DNA from: Larus michahellis
Lineage: Eukaryota; Chordata; Aves; Charadriiformes; Laridae
Length of the DNA: 64,000 nucleotides
Reading direction: 5' to 3'
Assembly (NCBI RefSeq): GCF_964199755.1
Contig: NC_133914.1
Coordinates: 2,108,001-2,172,000 of the forward strand
Made by a program: the position numbers and the translations under genes. Positions 35,801 through 50,500 of the stretch are shown here, in pieces; positions within the stretch are counted from its first letter, which is position 1, and each line of letters starts with the position of its first letter. Under the pieces are notes generated by a model, which was not told the DNA's origin, searched no databases, and saw only the letters and a program-made list of their open reading frames with translations.

Positions 35801-38800
35801 TTCTTAACAGGGGTATTCTTGCCCAAGTCTTCCCATGCATCTCCAGGTGCCACCGTCCTCCTCTGCTTCTCTGCGAGTCAGATGAATTAAAATGCACAGA
35901 AGTGGTGAATTTCACAGGGTTATGAATTACAAGATCATGAATAGGACTGGATTTTTAATTGCTTGATCAGGTTTTCTGCCTCTGTTAGGCCCGGATTTAG
36001 GTGATTACTATTGTTTAAATAGCTACTGTCTTATTTTCAGTGCTTTTAAAAAGAGCACAATGCTGACACTTCTGTTTGTGTCATTATTTTCTAATATCTT
36101 TGATATCTTTGTAGAATACTAACTGGGATATAGGGTCAATCAGCAATAAGTAATTTTTATCTTCTGGGGTTTTAAATTTGTAAGGAGGTGTTTCTTGGCT
36201 AGGACAAAGGCTGCCACAGTTTAAATTGATATAAGCCTTTCGGGTATCTTTGGTTTTTAGGAAATGAAAGTGATTTTTTTTTTTTACTGTGTAGTTCTGT
36301 GACTTTTTAAAATAAGTTTATTTTTATAGTCGTTGCTGTTCCCTTATTATGCAAAGTACACTTTGTAAGGATTTTGTAGGGTTTTTTTTTAAGAATTAAC
36401 TAATCTTGTTTGGGTTTTGGAGCTCAGGATTATGAATTGTAGAGCTAGCTGAAGGAGAATTAATTTTTTTGTTCCCTGATAATGAAGGCTGTTGTGAGCA
36501 AATAGAGTAGCGGTTCAGCCGCTTCTTCCCAAGCAGAATGTTTGTGCTAGTGAACACTGGATGGATGACAAGACACCCAGGCAGGAGCGCTTTCTCTAAT
36601 GAGGTGCTATCTTGTTTACTTTGGGGCTTAGAGCAAAATAAACCGTAACTGTTTCATTAAATGCTGGCCTGAAAGGAACAAGTAAATTTTTGTTTTCCTA
36701 CCAGAATTATATAGAGCTTTCTATAAATGCTTTTACAAAATATTTAATATTTGAAAGTTAGTTTATTAAACACTATGCAATAAACTGAAACGACTGTAGC
36801 GAGTTTTGCAGCACTGTGCACACTTCTAAGGTATGTACATACGCCATTTTGCTTGTTTCCAAATGACTTAGTGTTTATGCTCAGTGTATTATAGACAAAT
36901 GAAGACAACTAAATTGCTTCTTTTGGTAGGGACATATCTGCTGTATTTTTCTCTCTGAGCTGGCGAATTGTGGTGCTATGTGTTACAGCAATCCTCGATG
37001 ACATGCTTGAGATGGAGTGATTTCAGCTGTAACGTCTTGTTAGATGGCTTTTCTGAACAGTGCCGTGGTGGTTCTGTTCTGCTTTAACATCTGCAAAAGG
37101 TCTGAAATAATGATGAGTACTGCTTGAAAGACTGCAAAAAAAAAAAAAAAGGGAGGATGGAAAGAGACAGTCATTAAAGTAATATAGGCCAATTGGAAAT
37201 AGGAAACAAATTCCTGGAAAAAGGCATTGTGAAAACTAGAAATGTTCTTAATTTGACCTGTGTCTTGGCATATAGAAATGTTCTTTACAGTGTTCTGGAA
37301 TACGAAACTTCTGGACTATGATTTCTGCTTCAGCAGAGAACGTTGAACACGTTTCCTACTTTCCTTTCCATATCTGGAAGAAAGGTTAGCTGTTCTTGCT
37401 TGTTGTGTGTTGTCTTGGTTCATTTTTTTTGTAGTGGTGCTCTAAATATGAAAAGAGTATTCTACAAAAGATAATTCAGCCAGCTTTTTATCTGGATGAC
37501 ACCTGTGTGCAGTGGATTCTACCAAAAGTTTGTGGTAATGTTAATGTTTGGGGAATAGGTGAAAAAAACAAAACCTAAGTGTTTTATCACAAAGCAAGAA
37601 AAAATAGTTATGGCAATCTTTTTTTTTTGGTGGTAGCCACTGTGAAAGGCTGAATTAAAAGACAAGATTTTTCCCTTTCATGGATGTTTAGACAGACAGA
37701 CATGATGACAGTAAAAATAATTACCAAAAAACAGTCTTATGTTGTAGTGTTCTTTATTTGGCTTTTTTCAAAGATTGGTAAGCATGATTTAGAAAACACT
37801 AAACCTTGCAATGCAACCTTCCCTTTTGGGTGAGAAAAGGACTTAATTGCTGTTTAAGAGAAAGTAAAATCTTCAAGTAGCCTTGAAACCTTTTTTCAAT
37901 GAAGTAAACAGAAGAAATGAATAGCTTTAAACAAGTTTATTTTATGGTTGAACATAGACTAAATGCTATTCCTGCTGTCAGATCAGGGGTTTAATAACAT
38001 GGAGTAATTTATGAGGTTGTGTTTACTGTTGTTTTCTTTTTTAAAACTTACACCCCTCTAGCAGTGCATGGAAGGATACTGAAATGTAATTATAGACCTG
38101 TCAAAACAGCTCACAGTGGACTGGTGGCACCCTTTGAAGACGGCGATATACTGATGGATGAATTTGTCAGGAAAACAATTGTTTCTCTTGGCTTGTGGAT
38201 TCTCTTTAACAATATGGGAAAATACTTAGTCCTGAATCCAGTAAGACCATACAAATGAGCTGAGAGAAATTACTTCAATACGTCTGTACCAGTGTAATGA
38301 CAGCGATTAGTATGTATGTAAGAGGAGGTGGGGTGGGGCGCAGGGGAGGCGGGGAAGGAAGCAATAAGTAGTCTTAAAACTTGGAAAGCTTGAATAACTG
38401 TTCTAGAAGCTATGTTCTTTGTAAAAGTACATGAAAGAATTCACGGTGAAGTGGGCAATGAACTTTTGCAATGGATGCGCTCTGTTGAAATGCTTAAGAC
38501 ATGATGGACGTTTTGGGTACAGCACAGGATGAGAGCTTAAGGCTCCTGTTGATCGTTGGTGGCAGTAAGTACAACAGTGTACATACAAAGATGCTTCAAC
38601 GCTTTTTCTTCTCATTTCAGGTTTGCATCCTGATCTCATAATTGACAAAGCTGAGACGGTGAAACCTGACTGTTGAAGGGTGCAGGGTGTGAACCTGCTC
38701 AAGCAGGTAGGCACACAATAGGAAAGGAAATCTTCAAAAGTGGTAAAACTGCCTGCCTTGGGATTTGGAACATACCTTCTTGTATCCCCTCTGTCCTGGT

Positions 38801-41800
38801 CATACTGCAAGTTAAACTGTATCCACTGAATTCTTTTTTTCGTTGTTGCTGTGCAAAAAGAACTATACAGGATTTGAAGAAAAAACTCGGCCTTATGTCT
38901 TGGAATGATTTGGTTTGTCTTTCCAAATAGCTGGTAAATATAAGGGTGAAAGAGAACAAATTTTGTTTATACCCTGGTGACTTTTGGGACAAAAGGAGTG
39001 CTTCCCCCTATATACCTTAATTGGCCAGATTATTAAATGTCGTACTGATCTAAATTGTTAAACCCTCATATTTCCAACACCTCCCCACCCCCTGGTTTGC
39101 TCTTTTGCTGAAGCGTTGCACTGATTTCAGTCAGTGGCCATAAAAGTTCTCCTTAACTATTCTGAATAATTAAATTCTGAAGCTGAGGTAGCTAGTGGGA
39201 GTGTACAGCAGTAAGAGACTCTTGACAGTGACTTTTTTTCACTGCTGTGGAGCAGAGTCGAGCTGTTCTTTTGGGTTCTGTCAGGAGACTTAAAACAAGT
39301 AAAACATTAACTTTACTGTCGCTGTTTTGTGACAAAAGTTTTGTCTTCTGGGCAAAGTCCATTGTGGTGGCTTAGTAGGAGCATTTGCTCTTCCATTGTT
39401 TTCACCCCTTTGAGTGGTATGATGGATTGCTGTGAGGATTTAGAAATGGAGAAGGCAAACTTTGTTCCTTGAAATAGCCTCCAAATTTTAGGAAACACTT
39501 ATTTTGAGAGTGAGAGGCTTCCAGGCTGTTGGTTCTCCATCTTGTACCACCCCTCTTATTTGTCAGTAGGGTTTGTACAAATGGGGTCACAGAATCGGTC
39601 TAGATTAAAGGTATTCTTTTAAAACAGAACATTTGTAACCTCTGTCATGACATGGATTAAGTTTAGAATGTAGATGAACAATTCCTTGTATTGGCAGGAT
39701 GGGAAGTTTCTACATGGGCTTTGTTGCTAAGGGAGTAATTAGCGATTTGCACGTTTTCTGCTGAAATGCCCACGCTTCTTACCATAAGAGTTAAAAAAAA
39801 ATATATAATGCTTAATGATTTCCTTTGGCAGTGTACTTACAGCAGACTAAACAGCTGTCTGTTAGATTTCTTTCGGTGACCAACTTCTGTGATTTCAGAT
39901 CTGGCTTGCAATAAACACAACTAATTTGAAATCTGTGTGGTATGAGTGAATTTAGCAAACTAATTTGGAATACAGATAGTTTCTTCGTACTTGGTGTGTG
40001 TTGTATTATGAGGTATGTTATATGGTGTAGTTTTACAGCAGATAAACAAGATGTCAAGTCTCTATTTTCCGATAGGGTAATACCTTACCAGAGCTTTTAA
40101 ACTTGGCACACTCAAGATCAGTGCTGGTATTTTTGAATGTGAGACTATACTACTTGGGAAGATCTGCTGGACAGCTTATAACTGGGTCTTCAGAAAGACA
40201 ACGCGAGAAAGAACAATTTTGAAAAGTTCTGGCAATGTTTCCAGGAGCGCATCTCTACCAGATGCGTGCAGTCACGCTCATCTCTGCTGAGAGATGAGAC
40301 CCGTGTCAGGCAGCGGGGATCAGCCGTGTCCCCTCGAAGGTAGAGGTGGAGCCGGTGTCACGGGAAGGCAGTTGTGTAGCTGTAAGCAGGAAGGAAACGT
40401 GAGCTCTGGCAGAGCAGCCTGCTAAGGACAGGTCTCCAGAGCACTGTGTAAATGCTTCTGCTGCAGTCCCCACTCAGGACCAGACACGTTGTACCTTCCA
40501 GTGTTTCAAAAAGCAGTGCTCCCCTGTGAGCTGTGTGGGGCTGTATGCATGTGTGTGCTTTGGGGGCACAGCGGTGTGTTCAGTGGAAAAATCTAAATGG
40601 AAAGGAAAGTGAGCAGCCACTGCTGCTTTCTCAGTTTGCTTCATTTACTGGCATCTCTTTCTTTAAAATCAGAGTAATCCTTAGGATGCTTTATAAGAAT
40701 ATATTCTTTCAGACCAGTATTTTTGCTTACCAGCTGAACGCATTTTATCTGAGTCTGAGCTTAGAACAACTAAATGTATACCACAATAAGTTTACAGCTG
40801 CAGTGTTAACACAGAGCAGCTGAAATGACTCCAGTATTTGGTTTGTTTAACCTTTTGGGTGCTGATAGAGCATAGCAACTCAGTTTCTATTCTAGTAGGA
40901 GTTACCTCACATGTTAGGAATGAATCAGCTTTAAAAATATTGACAAAGATAAAAAAAACCTTCTAAGACAAAGGAGCTTTTGGCACACATCACACATACC
41001 AAACTAATGTTTGGCTAGTAAGTGCTGTGGATCCAAGTAAAATACGAAGACTATTAAACAGCTCAAAGTGAGTGATACTTTAAAAATCTGTTTTGGGGCC
41101 TTCTCAGGACTTACTGCCACTTCTGCTCTGCGCGGTCAGTCAGTCTAACCATCTGCTTTTTCTTGGAAAATGGTTTATTATAGAAGGGACACAAAAGAGA
41201 AGAGCTGTGGTCAAAGCTGTTTCAATGATATTAGTCTATAAAAATATATCAAGCGGTATGGAGTTCAGTGTAAATAAAGGTAACTTACAGATGATAATAC
41301 ATTGAAGTGTAGTTTATTCTTGAACTACGGGGTTGTCATTTAATACAGAGCTATCCTGAAATTACACAGTTTATGGGATATATTTGTAATCTCCTTACAG
41401 AACATAGCTTATGGTATCAAAGCACTCAGGATTCGGTTGGGAGCAGCTCTCTGATTCTGAGGGGCAATATAGATCATCTTCCTCTACCTTCTAGTAGTTC
41501 CCATCGCCATTTGTTCATTCTGCGTCTCTTCCTTGATTGTTTTGGCAACAGACTAGGAAATGTTGCTGTTTCAACAGATATATTTAGTAAATTAAAAGGA
41601 AATGTTTATATATGGTCCTTTCACAGATTTTTTTTTTTCTCCCCTGAAAAATGGCCATGCATAAGAATGAATTTTGCTTATTCAGTGATAGTGCTTTTTT
41701 ATTTTTCATCCCAGGTGTGTTTTATTTTTTCCTAGTAAAGCAGGAAACATTTAATTTTTATTTTTATTCTACATACTTTCTAGTGTGGAATATCATAAAA

Positions 41801-44508
41801 TATTTCAGTTGAATTGAAAGGGAAGAACAGGAACATGTAACATGATTTTTAAAACAAAAGCTGACTTCCTATTTCTGGAAAGTACCAGCTCCCATGATGA
41901 GTGACCCAGTTTCTCAGCAGTTGCTCCTGTGACGGGCGTTGCGCTGTTCCTGAGAGTGCCCTGGCAGTAACTGGAGTATTTGGTAACCATATATGTAATT
42001 TGGCTTTGGAGAGCGACTGAAAGTGAAGACATTGCAAGTCAGTCCACTGGAATTTGCTTAAAATGGATACAGCAGCAGAAGTACTTGATTGGTTGTGTTT
42101 ATGTACCTAAATGTCTCTATTTTTAACCAGTAGGTGAAAAAAAGGATAAACTTTTACTAACATAGTTCCTTTTTTCTTTCTGTCTCTAATTCATTAGTCA
42201 CTTCTGTGGGAAAGTTTATTGACAACTTTTATTCAGTACTCAATTAATGCAAATTTTGTCTTTACAATCCTTTTCCTAATTCTCAGAGCAATTGTTGTTT
42301 TTCCCCTCTTCTAGAAAAGGGGTGATGAACGTTGGAGAGTGTTTGTTTCACAGATGCTCGGGTTTTGGCAGTTTGTTGTTAGAATGCCTCTCTTTGTTTC
42401 ATGATTCGAGATGCTTTTCAGCCCTTGAAATAAATAATTAACTTACAATATGTAACCTCCGGGTGATCACAACAATTACTGATGCTCAGTTTTCTCGGGG
42501 ACTCCATGATCTCAGGTACTCGCACAGTGATTATTTTATTCTCTCCTAGGGCAGCAGAGGCCAAGGGCTTACGCTTACTTAAATAGAGCAGATTGTTAGG
42601 GGGTCTCAAAGCCACAGGCAGTCGTGGACGGCTGTTTGGGTTAAAAACATTGATTAGATTTTTACTACATGATCCTTTGTGGCTCTCGTGTATTTTGAGC
42701 TTCTGTAGGTGATGTGAGAGAGAGAAAATGTTTTACTAACTTTAAAGGGAAAACATGTCATTTCTTGTAGAAATTCCTAAAGAATTCTGTTAAATGCTAA
42801 ATAAATTGCTTCTCATGCTGTGAATGAAATTCATGTGGTGTTTAAAGAGAGCAGGTTTTCTTCTCAATTTCGTCAGCTACTTCTGGAATTGCAGAGTTCA
42901 CATCTTCAGTTGGTAAACTGCTAATGTGGAATACTCGACAGTCTAAACACTTAACTCAAACTAGCACTTAGTCCCTTTTCCAGACCACCACTGAAACCTC
43001 CAGTTTCTAGGAATGGAAATAAAGGAGACTGGGAATTTAATCCGAGGAGGAAGAGTCCCCCTTGCTGCTCGCCAAGTCAGGGGCCAAAGCATTTTCCATT
43101 TAAGCTGAAGAACTCTACTGGAACCAACAGGGACTCGAAAGCTGGAGCATATTTTGCAGCATGATCAAATTTTAGATTGTCAGGAATTTTGTTATGGCTG
43201 GTTACAGGGATTAAATAGGTCAAGTATTACTACAGTTGAGAAGGACTGTAACGGCTGGACAGAAAAGGCACTAGAGCTCCTCTGACCTGTCTCTGGAATG
43301 CCGAGTTTGCTTCCGCAGCCCTTGGTGGAAGGGAGCTCACAAAAGCAGGTTGTCGTTGGCATGATGGGGAAAGTTTGTGAAGGTACCTGTGGGAAGCTGC
43401 AAAACCGTGTGTTATGCATTTGACTCTCTTGGATACTAACAGGAAAATCTGGCCAGCTGAAAGAAAAACAACATCTTGGATTTTATCAAAATTTGTACTA
43501 CCCTTCAAATGTAAACAATATGACACTCCCTCCTCTTAATAATGCTGAATATTTCTTTCCCTGGAGGTAAGAGATGATGAAAATCCTTTAGAAAATCTTG
43601 CTGGCTGATACAAAGTTGATGCTTACAAGAGAACACATCGGGTAGGGTGTAACTGAAACAATTATGTGGTCGGACTGTGTTCCCTGAAACATCTTCTAAG
43701 GGACTCTCTACCTGGATACATTGCTGAAAATAACCCAGGTAATTCATAACTATAGCTATTTTGAGTCATTTAATGCTACGGCATAATCTCTTCTGTCTTT
43801 AGCATTTGAGTGACACTGTGAATATTTGGAAGGACATCTGAATTACTTTGGCTGCAACAGAACTCCTCACTGGATGATAGACGCTTGTAACTGATCATAG
43901 CAACTGCATAAACTGCACAAGCAGACAGGACACGTGTGTCTGGGATTTAACCTGAGCACTCGTAGCAAAGCAGATCTGTACAAATAGGGTAATATTAATC
44001 TATCTTGGATTATAATTTTTGTTCATGGTTCCTTCTGAAAATTTAGAGAAGATGGGGGTGTGTGGTTTTTTTTGACGATAAGACTTTTTATTTCTTCATT
44101 GTTCTTTAACCCAGTGACAGCTGGCTGTATTGACAGTGATGTGACTGAAAGGAAATGGTTTGTCTCTTTAAAGGTATTCTTGCTTAAGCTAGCAGCTTGG
44201 CCTCTGCCTGTTCCTGGGTTTTGCATTAACTTGCTGCTTTCAGCTGTAGCACTCAAATTTGTAATTACTCTGGGTTGAAAACCTTTTATTCTTTTTGCAG
44301 ATTTCCTCCTTAGACTGAAATAAACCTTCTGTTCTGAGCCCAACACCATTCATCTGTTATTAGGCAGCCACTTCAAACACTCCGATTTCCAGTGTTATCG
44401 AGCTTCATGTCCCTCTGTAGTTTGTCAGGCTGCCAGATGCTGCCTGTTCTCTCCAATCTGCCGTGTGACTTCATTTTTCAAATACTTTTATTACCCTGTT
44501 TCCTTCAG
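32878..44508 (+). other. large AT-rich THRAP3 5' intron
   Basis: About 11.6 kb of AT-rich intron with frequent poly(T) and poly(A) runs, including 15 consecutive A at 37,136-37,150. No transposon, tRNA, snoRNA or coding exon was recognised. Short open frames here have no splice or homology support. Confidence 0.6.
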
Positions 44509-44533
44509 GTACAACTGACAGGTGCTTGCAAAG

Positions 44534-47500
44534 ATGTCTAAAACTAACAAATCAAAATCTGGATCCCGTTCTTCCCGTTCGAGGTCTGGATCAAGATCAC
44601 GCTCGCGTTCCTTCTCCAAATCTCGCTCCCGTTCTCGTTCTGTCTCACGGTCAAGAAAACGCAGACTTAGGTAAGTATGTGCAGCTCCGAAGCCAAAGGG
44701 TGTAACGGTGGTTTTCCTCTCTGTCCTGTTCAGATGGTTTGTCACTTAATTCTTTCCCAGGGAAAGACTTTGATTAGATTCGAGGACAGATAGTGTCCTG
44801 TGGCTTAGGCTGTTTCCTGCCAAGCGGTGCTGTTTTCAGTTGTAACTGTTTCTCAGCATTGTCAAGAAACTTCTTTTGAGCCCTTGATCTGGTCTATGTA
44901 GCATGTTTTTTTTTGGTGAACCATAACTTTACTTTTCTGTGCAGGTCTTTTTCCCCTAATACGCATACTAACAGATACTCTCATGTACAGTTAGATCAGA
45001 AGGTGTTTTTGTTAGTAGAGCTCATTCTGTCAGGGGTACAGCCCACACTGAAGTTGTTACAGCCTTTTTAGACTGGGCCCTTAGGGAAGACCTCTGTGCT
45101 TTGTTTTTCCTCGAAGGTATTAATAGAAGCCTCTGTCAAAATGCATGTGTGTTTTTTTTCCCCATGTTCTTGTGCGGTTCTTAATTGCTGCTGTGTGTAA
45201 CAGGATAGCCTGTTGTGCTTTTCCTAATGCTAAGTACGCACAATTTCTGAGATCCAGTTCCCTGTATTAAAAGTATTCATGGTTAATGATGATGTTTGCA
45301 ATTGCCAAAGCAGGACAAAGTGCAAAAAAATCATAGCTTTTTATCCTGACCTGGGTTTATTTTGAGATTTTGCTTTTGATCAGACATTTACTTTACTGCT
45401 GTGAGAGAGTTTAAGTGCGTGTTCCATAGTCAGAGTGGGGAAGAAAGAGTTGGGAAGGAAGGTCCGTAGCAAACCGTGCTCCTTTGTTTTGTTAAATATC
45501 TTTGGCTTTTTTTAAGCTTTTAATGTAATTGATCCCAGGCTTGAGGGCCTTTGCAGATGTTGCATGCTTTCCTCCTCTTTCTAAAAACGAATTCAGACGA
45601 GTTTTAATGTCAGTTTAAGATGCTGCTATGAAAGGTAGGGGCAAGTTTTGTTGTTTTCCCTGCCCCTCCCCTGAACATACAGGAGTCAGTTAACAGAGAT
45701 GGTAGTTCTGGATGGATAAAGTAGATAAAGTTAATTGCACTGCAGTTAATTTTGAGAAATCATTAATGTGCATAATGGTTGTTCTTATCTCCCTGAATTG
45801 CTTCTGATCAGGCCAGTTACAGGCCTGATATCCCTGGATATCAGGATATCTGTGTTTTCTTTTTCTTTTGGCTAAGCATTTTGTATCTGGCAAAGGCATT
45901 CCAGTTGGACTGGGGATAATGATGTTCAGCTGCTTTTTCACTAATCTTAAATTAATAACACATATTCTGAAAAATCATTAGACTGTAAACACATGCAACT
46001 GTTAACAATTAAAGAGATTTTTAAAATGCAGAGGCTCTAATAAATGTACAGTTGGAGAGAGGAGGACATGGCAAAACTAAATTAGAGGCGGAGACTTGAG
46101 TCAAACGGAGTTCTTTGCAGAAGGAAGCTGGAATGCTGGAAGATACGTGGTCATTTGGGAATATCTGCCTGGCTATGAAGGAACTTTGACAGTTGAAAAC
46201 AAAGGCACCCTGTGCAAACATGAGCATTTCCTCTCTGCTGCTGCTGAATCTACTTGTGCTCTGTAAATAACTCCTTTAAAAAAAAATCAAAATGGATGGG
46301 GTTAGTACAGGCAAGTCATCTTGTGTGGCGTTAGGATGTTCTCTGAGGTAGGTCTCGTGGTATCTTGGCATAGAAGTCCATTATTGTGTCCTTCAGCATA
46401 CACCACAAATTTTTTTACTCTTCATTTGGTAGTTTTATTGTTTGTTCTACGTTGTATTGTCATGTTGGTGTCTGCCTAGTATTTCTTGCTTTCTTTATGA
46501 CTTTATTTTTCATTTTTAAATATTGTAAAATGGTAGGTGCTTTAGAACTGGAGCAGTGTGTGTTAGCTGGCTAGCTACAGTGGCTGGCGGAGTTGGGAGA
46601 ATTATTATCTGTGGTGTTTCTTTTACATAATATTTACTGTATTTTTCTAAAAAGATTTCTTGTAAATCATCTCTGCAACTTTTGGAGTGAAATTCTCCTG
46701 CTGCAAGCCTCTCTGAAATGATAGAGCAGATTTTGGAAGCGGCGTACAACAGGTCTCTTGCTGGTAATTGGTCACAAACGCAGCAGTTGTCTGAAAATGG
46801 GAGCATACGTTCTTAGTGCTTTTGAGTAGGGCCCATTACAATTGGTTCTTGCTGCCTGCCTCTGCTTTTCCTTCTTGTTGTGCGTTGAGTGAGGAAGTAT
46901 CTCAGATCAGTTACGTAGGTTTTTTTGGTTGTTTGAAGTAAAGGACGAAACATGTTAAAATATCATTGAACGGTTTGCTGGCAATGCCTATGGTATGAAT
47001 AAACACTTGCCTGCTAAACTGTAATGTATTTGATAGGTGGAAAAAATAAAAACAGAACTAAAGTTTTTCTCTGACTGCATGCACGTATGCTAATCTTGTG
47101 GGAATTCTAACGGCAGCGTTGTATGCCCTTAATTTAGGGGTTTGGGGTGTGCGTGGAGAGGGGGCAGCAGTGAGCTGTGTGTTGCCAGTCTGTAGAAGCA
47201 GTACATGGCTATTGCGGTGTGACCGATGGCTCTTTTAGAGGCGCATCTCTTAATCTAAGAAGGGACTGTGGAAATTAGTTCGGTGCATATTATTTACTAA
47301 AATTACATTTGGAAAAATCTCTTTTCTATTTAAACTTAGTAGTTGGATGCTTTCTCTGTTTTGCTAATGCAAATTTGCTGAAATCTCAGACTTTCAGAAG
47401 TTTGTATTTTTCCAGCAGCTGTGAAATATTTACTGTAAAGCTGGCACTTAGCTACAGTGAGGCTTTTAAACAGTTACTCAGCTGCATCCCCAAAAATTTA

Positions 47501-50500
47501 GTGGAAGAGACTATTGGAACAATTAGCCCTTAATGTTTTGCCACTTAAATCTGTATTTGTCTTGGATTTGGTTCTGTCCTGTATGAGTGTTCTTGCGTGG
47601 CGTGGTGGCGAGCAGAGGGACACTGAACAGTGCCATCTCGCGGCGTCAGGATGGAGAGTGAGCGCATCCCTCTGCCGTCCCGCCTGCTTGATGGAGCTCC
47701 AGCTTCTGAATCGTGGCAAGGGGTGCACCTTTTGAAACTTAAAACGGTAGAGCAGTGTGCCATTTGCTCCAGTACTGCCCCGCCTGTGTGGAGGTGTAGC
47801 AATTTATTTAACTCACCTGGCAAAGACGTTGGTTTTCATCTTGACTATCAGCATTTCAAAAGCACATGAGGTAACTGAGGGATGCGACAGGAAGATTTTG
47901 GCTCGGTTCCAATAATGGTAGCATAAAAAAAAAAAACAAAACAACTTTGTGGAGGAGATCTAAAATAAGGTGTAACCTTGACCTTAAGTTTTAAACGGCG
48001 GGAAGTTTGAGATATGTCACTTTTTCTGAAGCTGGGTAGCAGCCACGTTCATCCTAGAAAAATGAAGAGCAACATGTACTCGACTTGGTTTCTGCGGTGA
48101 TCCTGAGGTCAAATATTTGTTTGGCAGTATCATAGCTACAAGTTATTTCCACTGTAATTTATTGAGGGCAAAGTGTAATACCTCAATTGGATGAGGGTAA
48201 ACCAAAGGAATTACTTTTAAAAGCTTAGAAATGAATTTTTCAAATTCTTTTTTATAAGGCTTTAAATAAAAAGTTGTGACAGAAGAATAAACTCGAAAAT
48301 ATTTGTGTAATTTTTTTCTTTTATCAGTTCTAGGTCCCGTTCAAGATCGTATTCTCCGTCTCATAACAGAGAAAGGAACCATCCGAGAGTCTATCAGAAC
48401 CGGGATTTCAGAGGTCATAATAGAGGATACAGGAGACCGTATTATTTTCGTGGCCGAAATAGAGGGTTTTATCCATGGGGCCAGTATAACCGAGGAGGAT
48501 ATGGGAATTACAGGTCAAACTGGCAAAATTATCGCCAAGCATATAGCCCTCGTAGAGGGAGGTCACGCTCTCGTTCCCCCAAGAGAAGATCTCCTTCACC
48601 AAGGTCCAGAAGTCATTCTAGAAATTCTGATAAGTCATCTTCTGATCGGTCAAGGAGGTCTTCCTCTTCCCGGTCTTCCTCAAATCATAGCCGGGTTGAG
48701 TCTTCCAAGCGTAAATCTGGAAAGGAGAAAAAGTCGTCTTCCAAGGATGCCCGGGCATCTCAGGCTGCAGGAGAGAATCAAGGTGATGAGTCTAAGGAGC
48801 AGCCTTTTTCAGGAGCAGTGGCTCAAGATGCCAAGGCATCTGAGGGATCAAAACCATGGCAAGATATGACCACCTATGGTACAAGTTCAGCGTCGAGAGC
48901 TTCTGTGTCTGAACTTAGCCCAAGGGAGCGCAGTCCTGCACTAAAAAGCCCTCTCCAGTCGGTTGTGGTGAGGCGTCGTTCTCCTCGGCCAAGTCCATTG
49001 CAAAAGTCGAGCCCTCCCCTGTCCAGCCCGTCGCAGATGAGCTCTGCGTTACAAAGCAGCAGCGCCTCCTTTCAGGCAGGCTCTCATCAGAGTCCGTTTG
49101 ACCATGGCTCGGCAGGTTTGAGCCCGACAAGGAAGAGCCCTGTGTGCAAAAGTCCAACACCAATCGGTTCAATTTACAGTACATCTCAGAAGGAGGAAAC
49201 CACAGCTCCTGGAGGAGGAGCCTTCTCAAAAAGGCAAGTGCTGTGTTTCGTCGTGTGCAGTTTTTTTTGTCAAGCCAGCTTGCATGTGTAGGCATTCTCT
49301 GAGTGCTGCAAGGGTTCCAGTGTGCGTGCAGGCTCCAGCTGGAAAGGGACCCCAGTGTGTGCAGGGTGCCATGCCAGCAAGCTGCCAGCTGTTTGGGCCT
49401 GGTACTGTCTAAATTATAGAAATGTAGAAAGTTGGAGTTAGTTTTCTGACTTGGATAGTTCTAAAGATTGTGTAGGTTCCCTGCAAAAACGAACGCTTGA
49501 AGTGAAGATGTGCCCGATGAGATTTCCTAGCAACCTAACAGTGTGCACTGGAAACTGGCATTTCTGAGTTATTTTAATTTTCAGTTAAAGACATTTTTTT
49601 TTAGTCTTGCATTCTTGAATTGCATTAGATACTATAAATCAGCAAAATCTAATTCTTACGGCATGTCCTGCTGCAAGCAGCCCAAGTAGTTGCGGTGCTT
49701 GTGCCTGCGTGTGTGGGTAGTATCAGAAACTAAGGCACCAAGATCGTCACTAGAATTAAGACACCCTTCCATACAGAAGGCATCAGCTTACCGTGTCTCT
49801 GTTCGCTTGGCTAGTCCACTGCAGATTTGTGTTTGAAGGTGATGCTTTGTTTTAAAAGACAAGGTAACATTCACAAGGACTTGTAAATCTCTTCTTTATT
49901 ATTTTTAAAGTTATTTTGGACTGATTCTATATCAAGGGTGTCTGAAATTTTAAAAGGGAAAAAAAAAAGCTGTAACTCTTGGCCTTTTCAAAGCACTGAT
50001 CTAATGTCCTTGGGCTTTACTGCAGTTTCCTCAAAGCTAGGGTTTTGCTTAACGAATGCTTTAAAACATAGTTCTGATACTTTAAACTAGCTTATGATAA
50101 ATTGTTGTTCTCACTGGAAGTGTTTTTTCTTCTCCCAGCAAAATAAATATTCTCCTCTGTTAACCTTTTTGCTTTTATTTGTATTTACAGTCGTGTCATG
50201 AAATATTTAGCTTACCTATGAAACTTGCATCCAAAATTTGAAGTAGCTTTTGAGGCTTTTATTTCCAGTGTGTTGTTTAAAGCAGAACAGCCCAGTTTGA
50301 AAGTTTTGATGTGTTGTTCTCCCGAACCAGGTTTGTAAGTAAATAAAGCAATTGGGTAAGATGTTACTATTTTCCTTAAAATGAATCTGTGGGTAAGTTG
50401 CTTTTTATTTGTTCTTAAGCCTCATTTCATCAGTTCTGCATATCCATTTTCTTCTACATTTGCTGAATCTATTGAGAACTAAAAGTGTAAATCCAGGCTG

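Noticed and set aside
38019-38258. 79-aa open frame in the large THRAP3 intron
   Set aside because: A chance frame in AT-rich intron, without splice sites in phase or a recognised domain.
49221-49291. Taking 49,291 as the true end of a short THRAP3
   Set aside because: The frame runs past the exon, but human-like sequence resumes exactly at 50,651 in matching phase, so a GC donor splice is the better reading. Read-through is kept only as a possible isoform.
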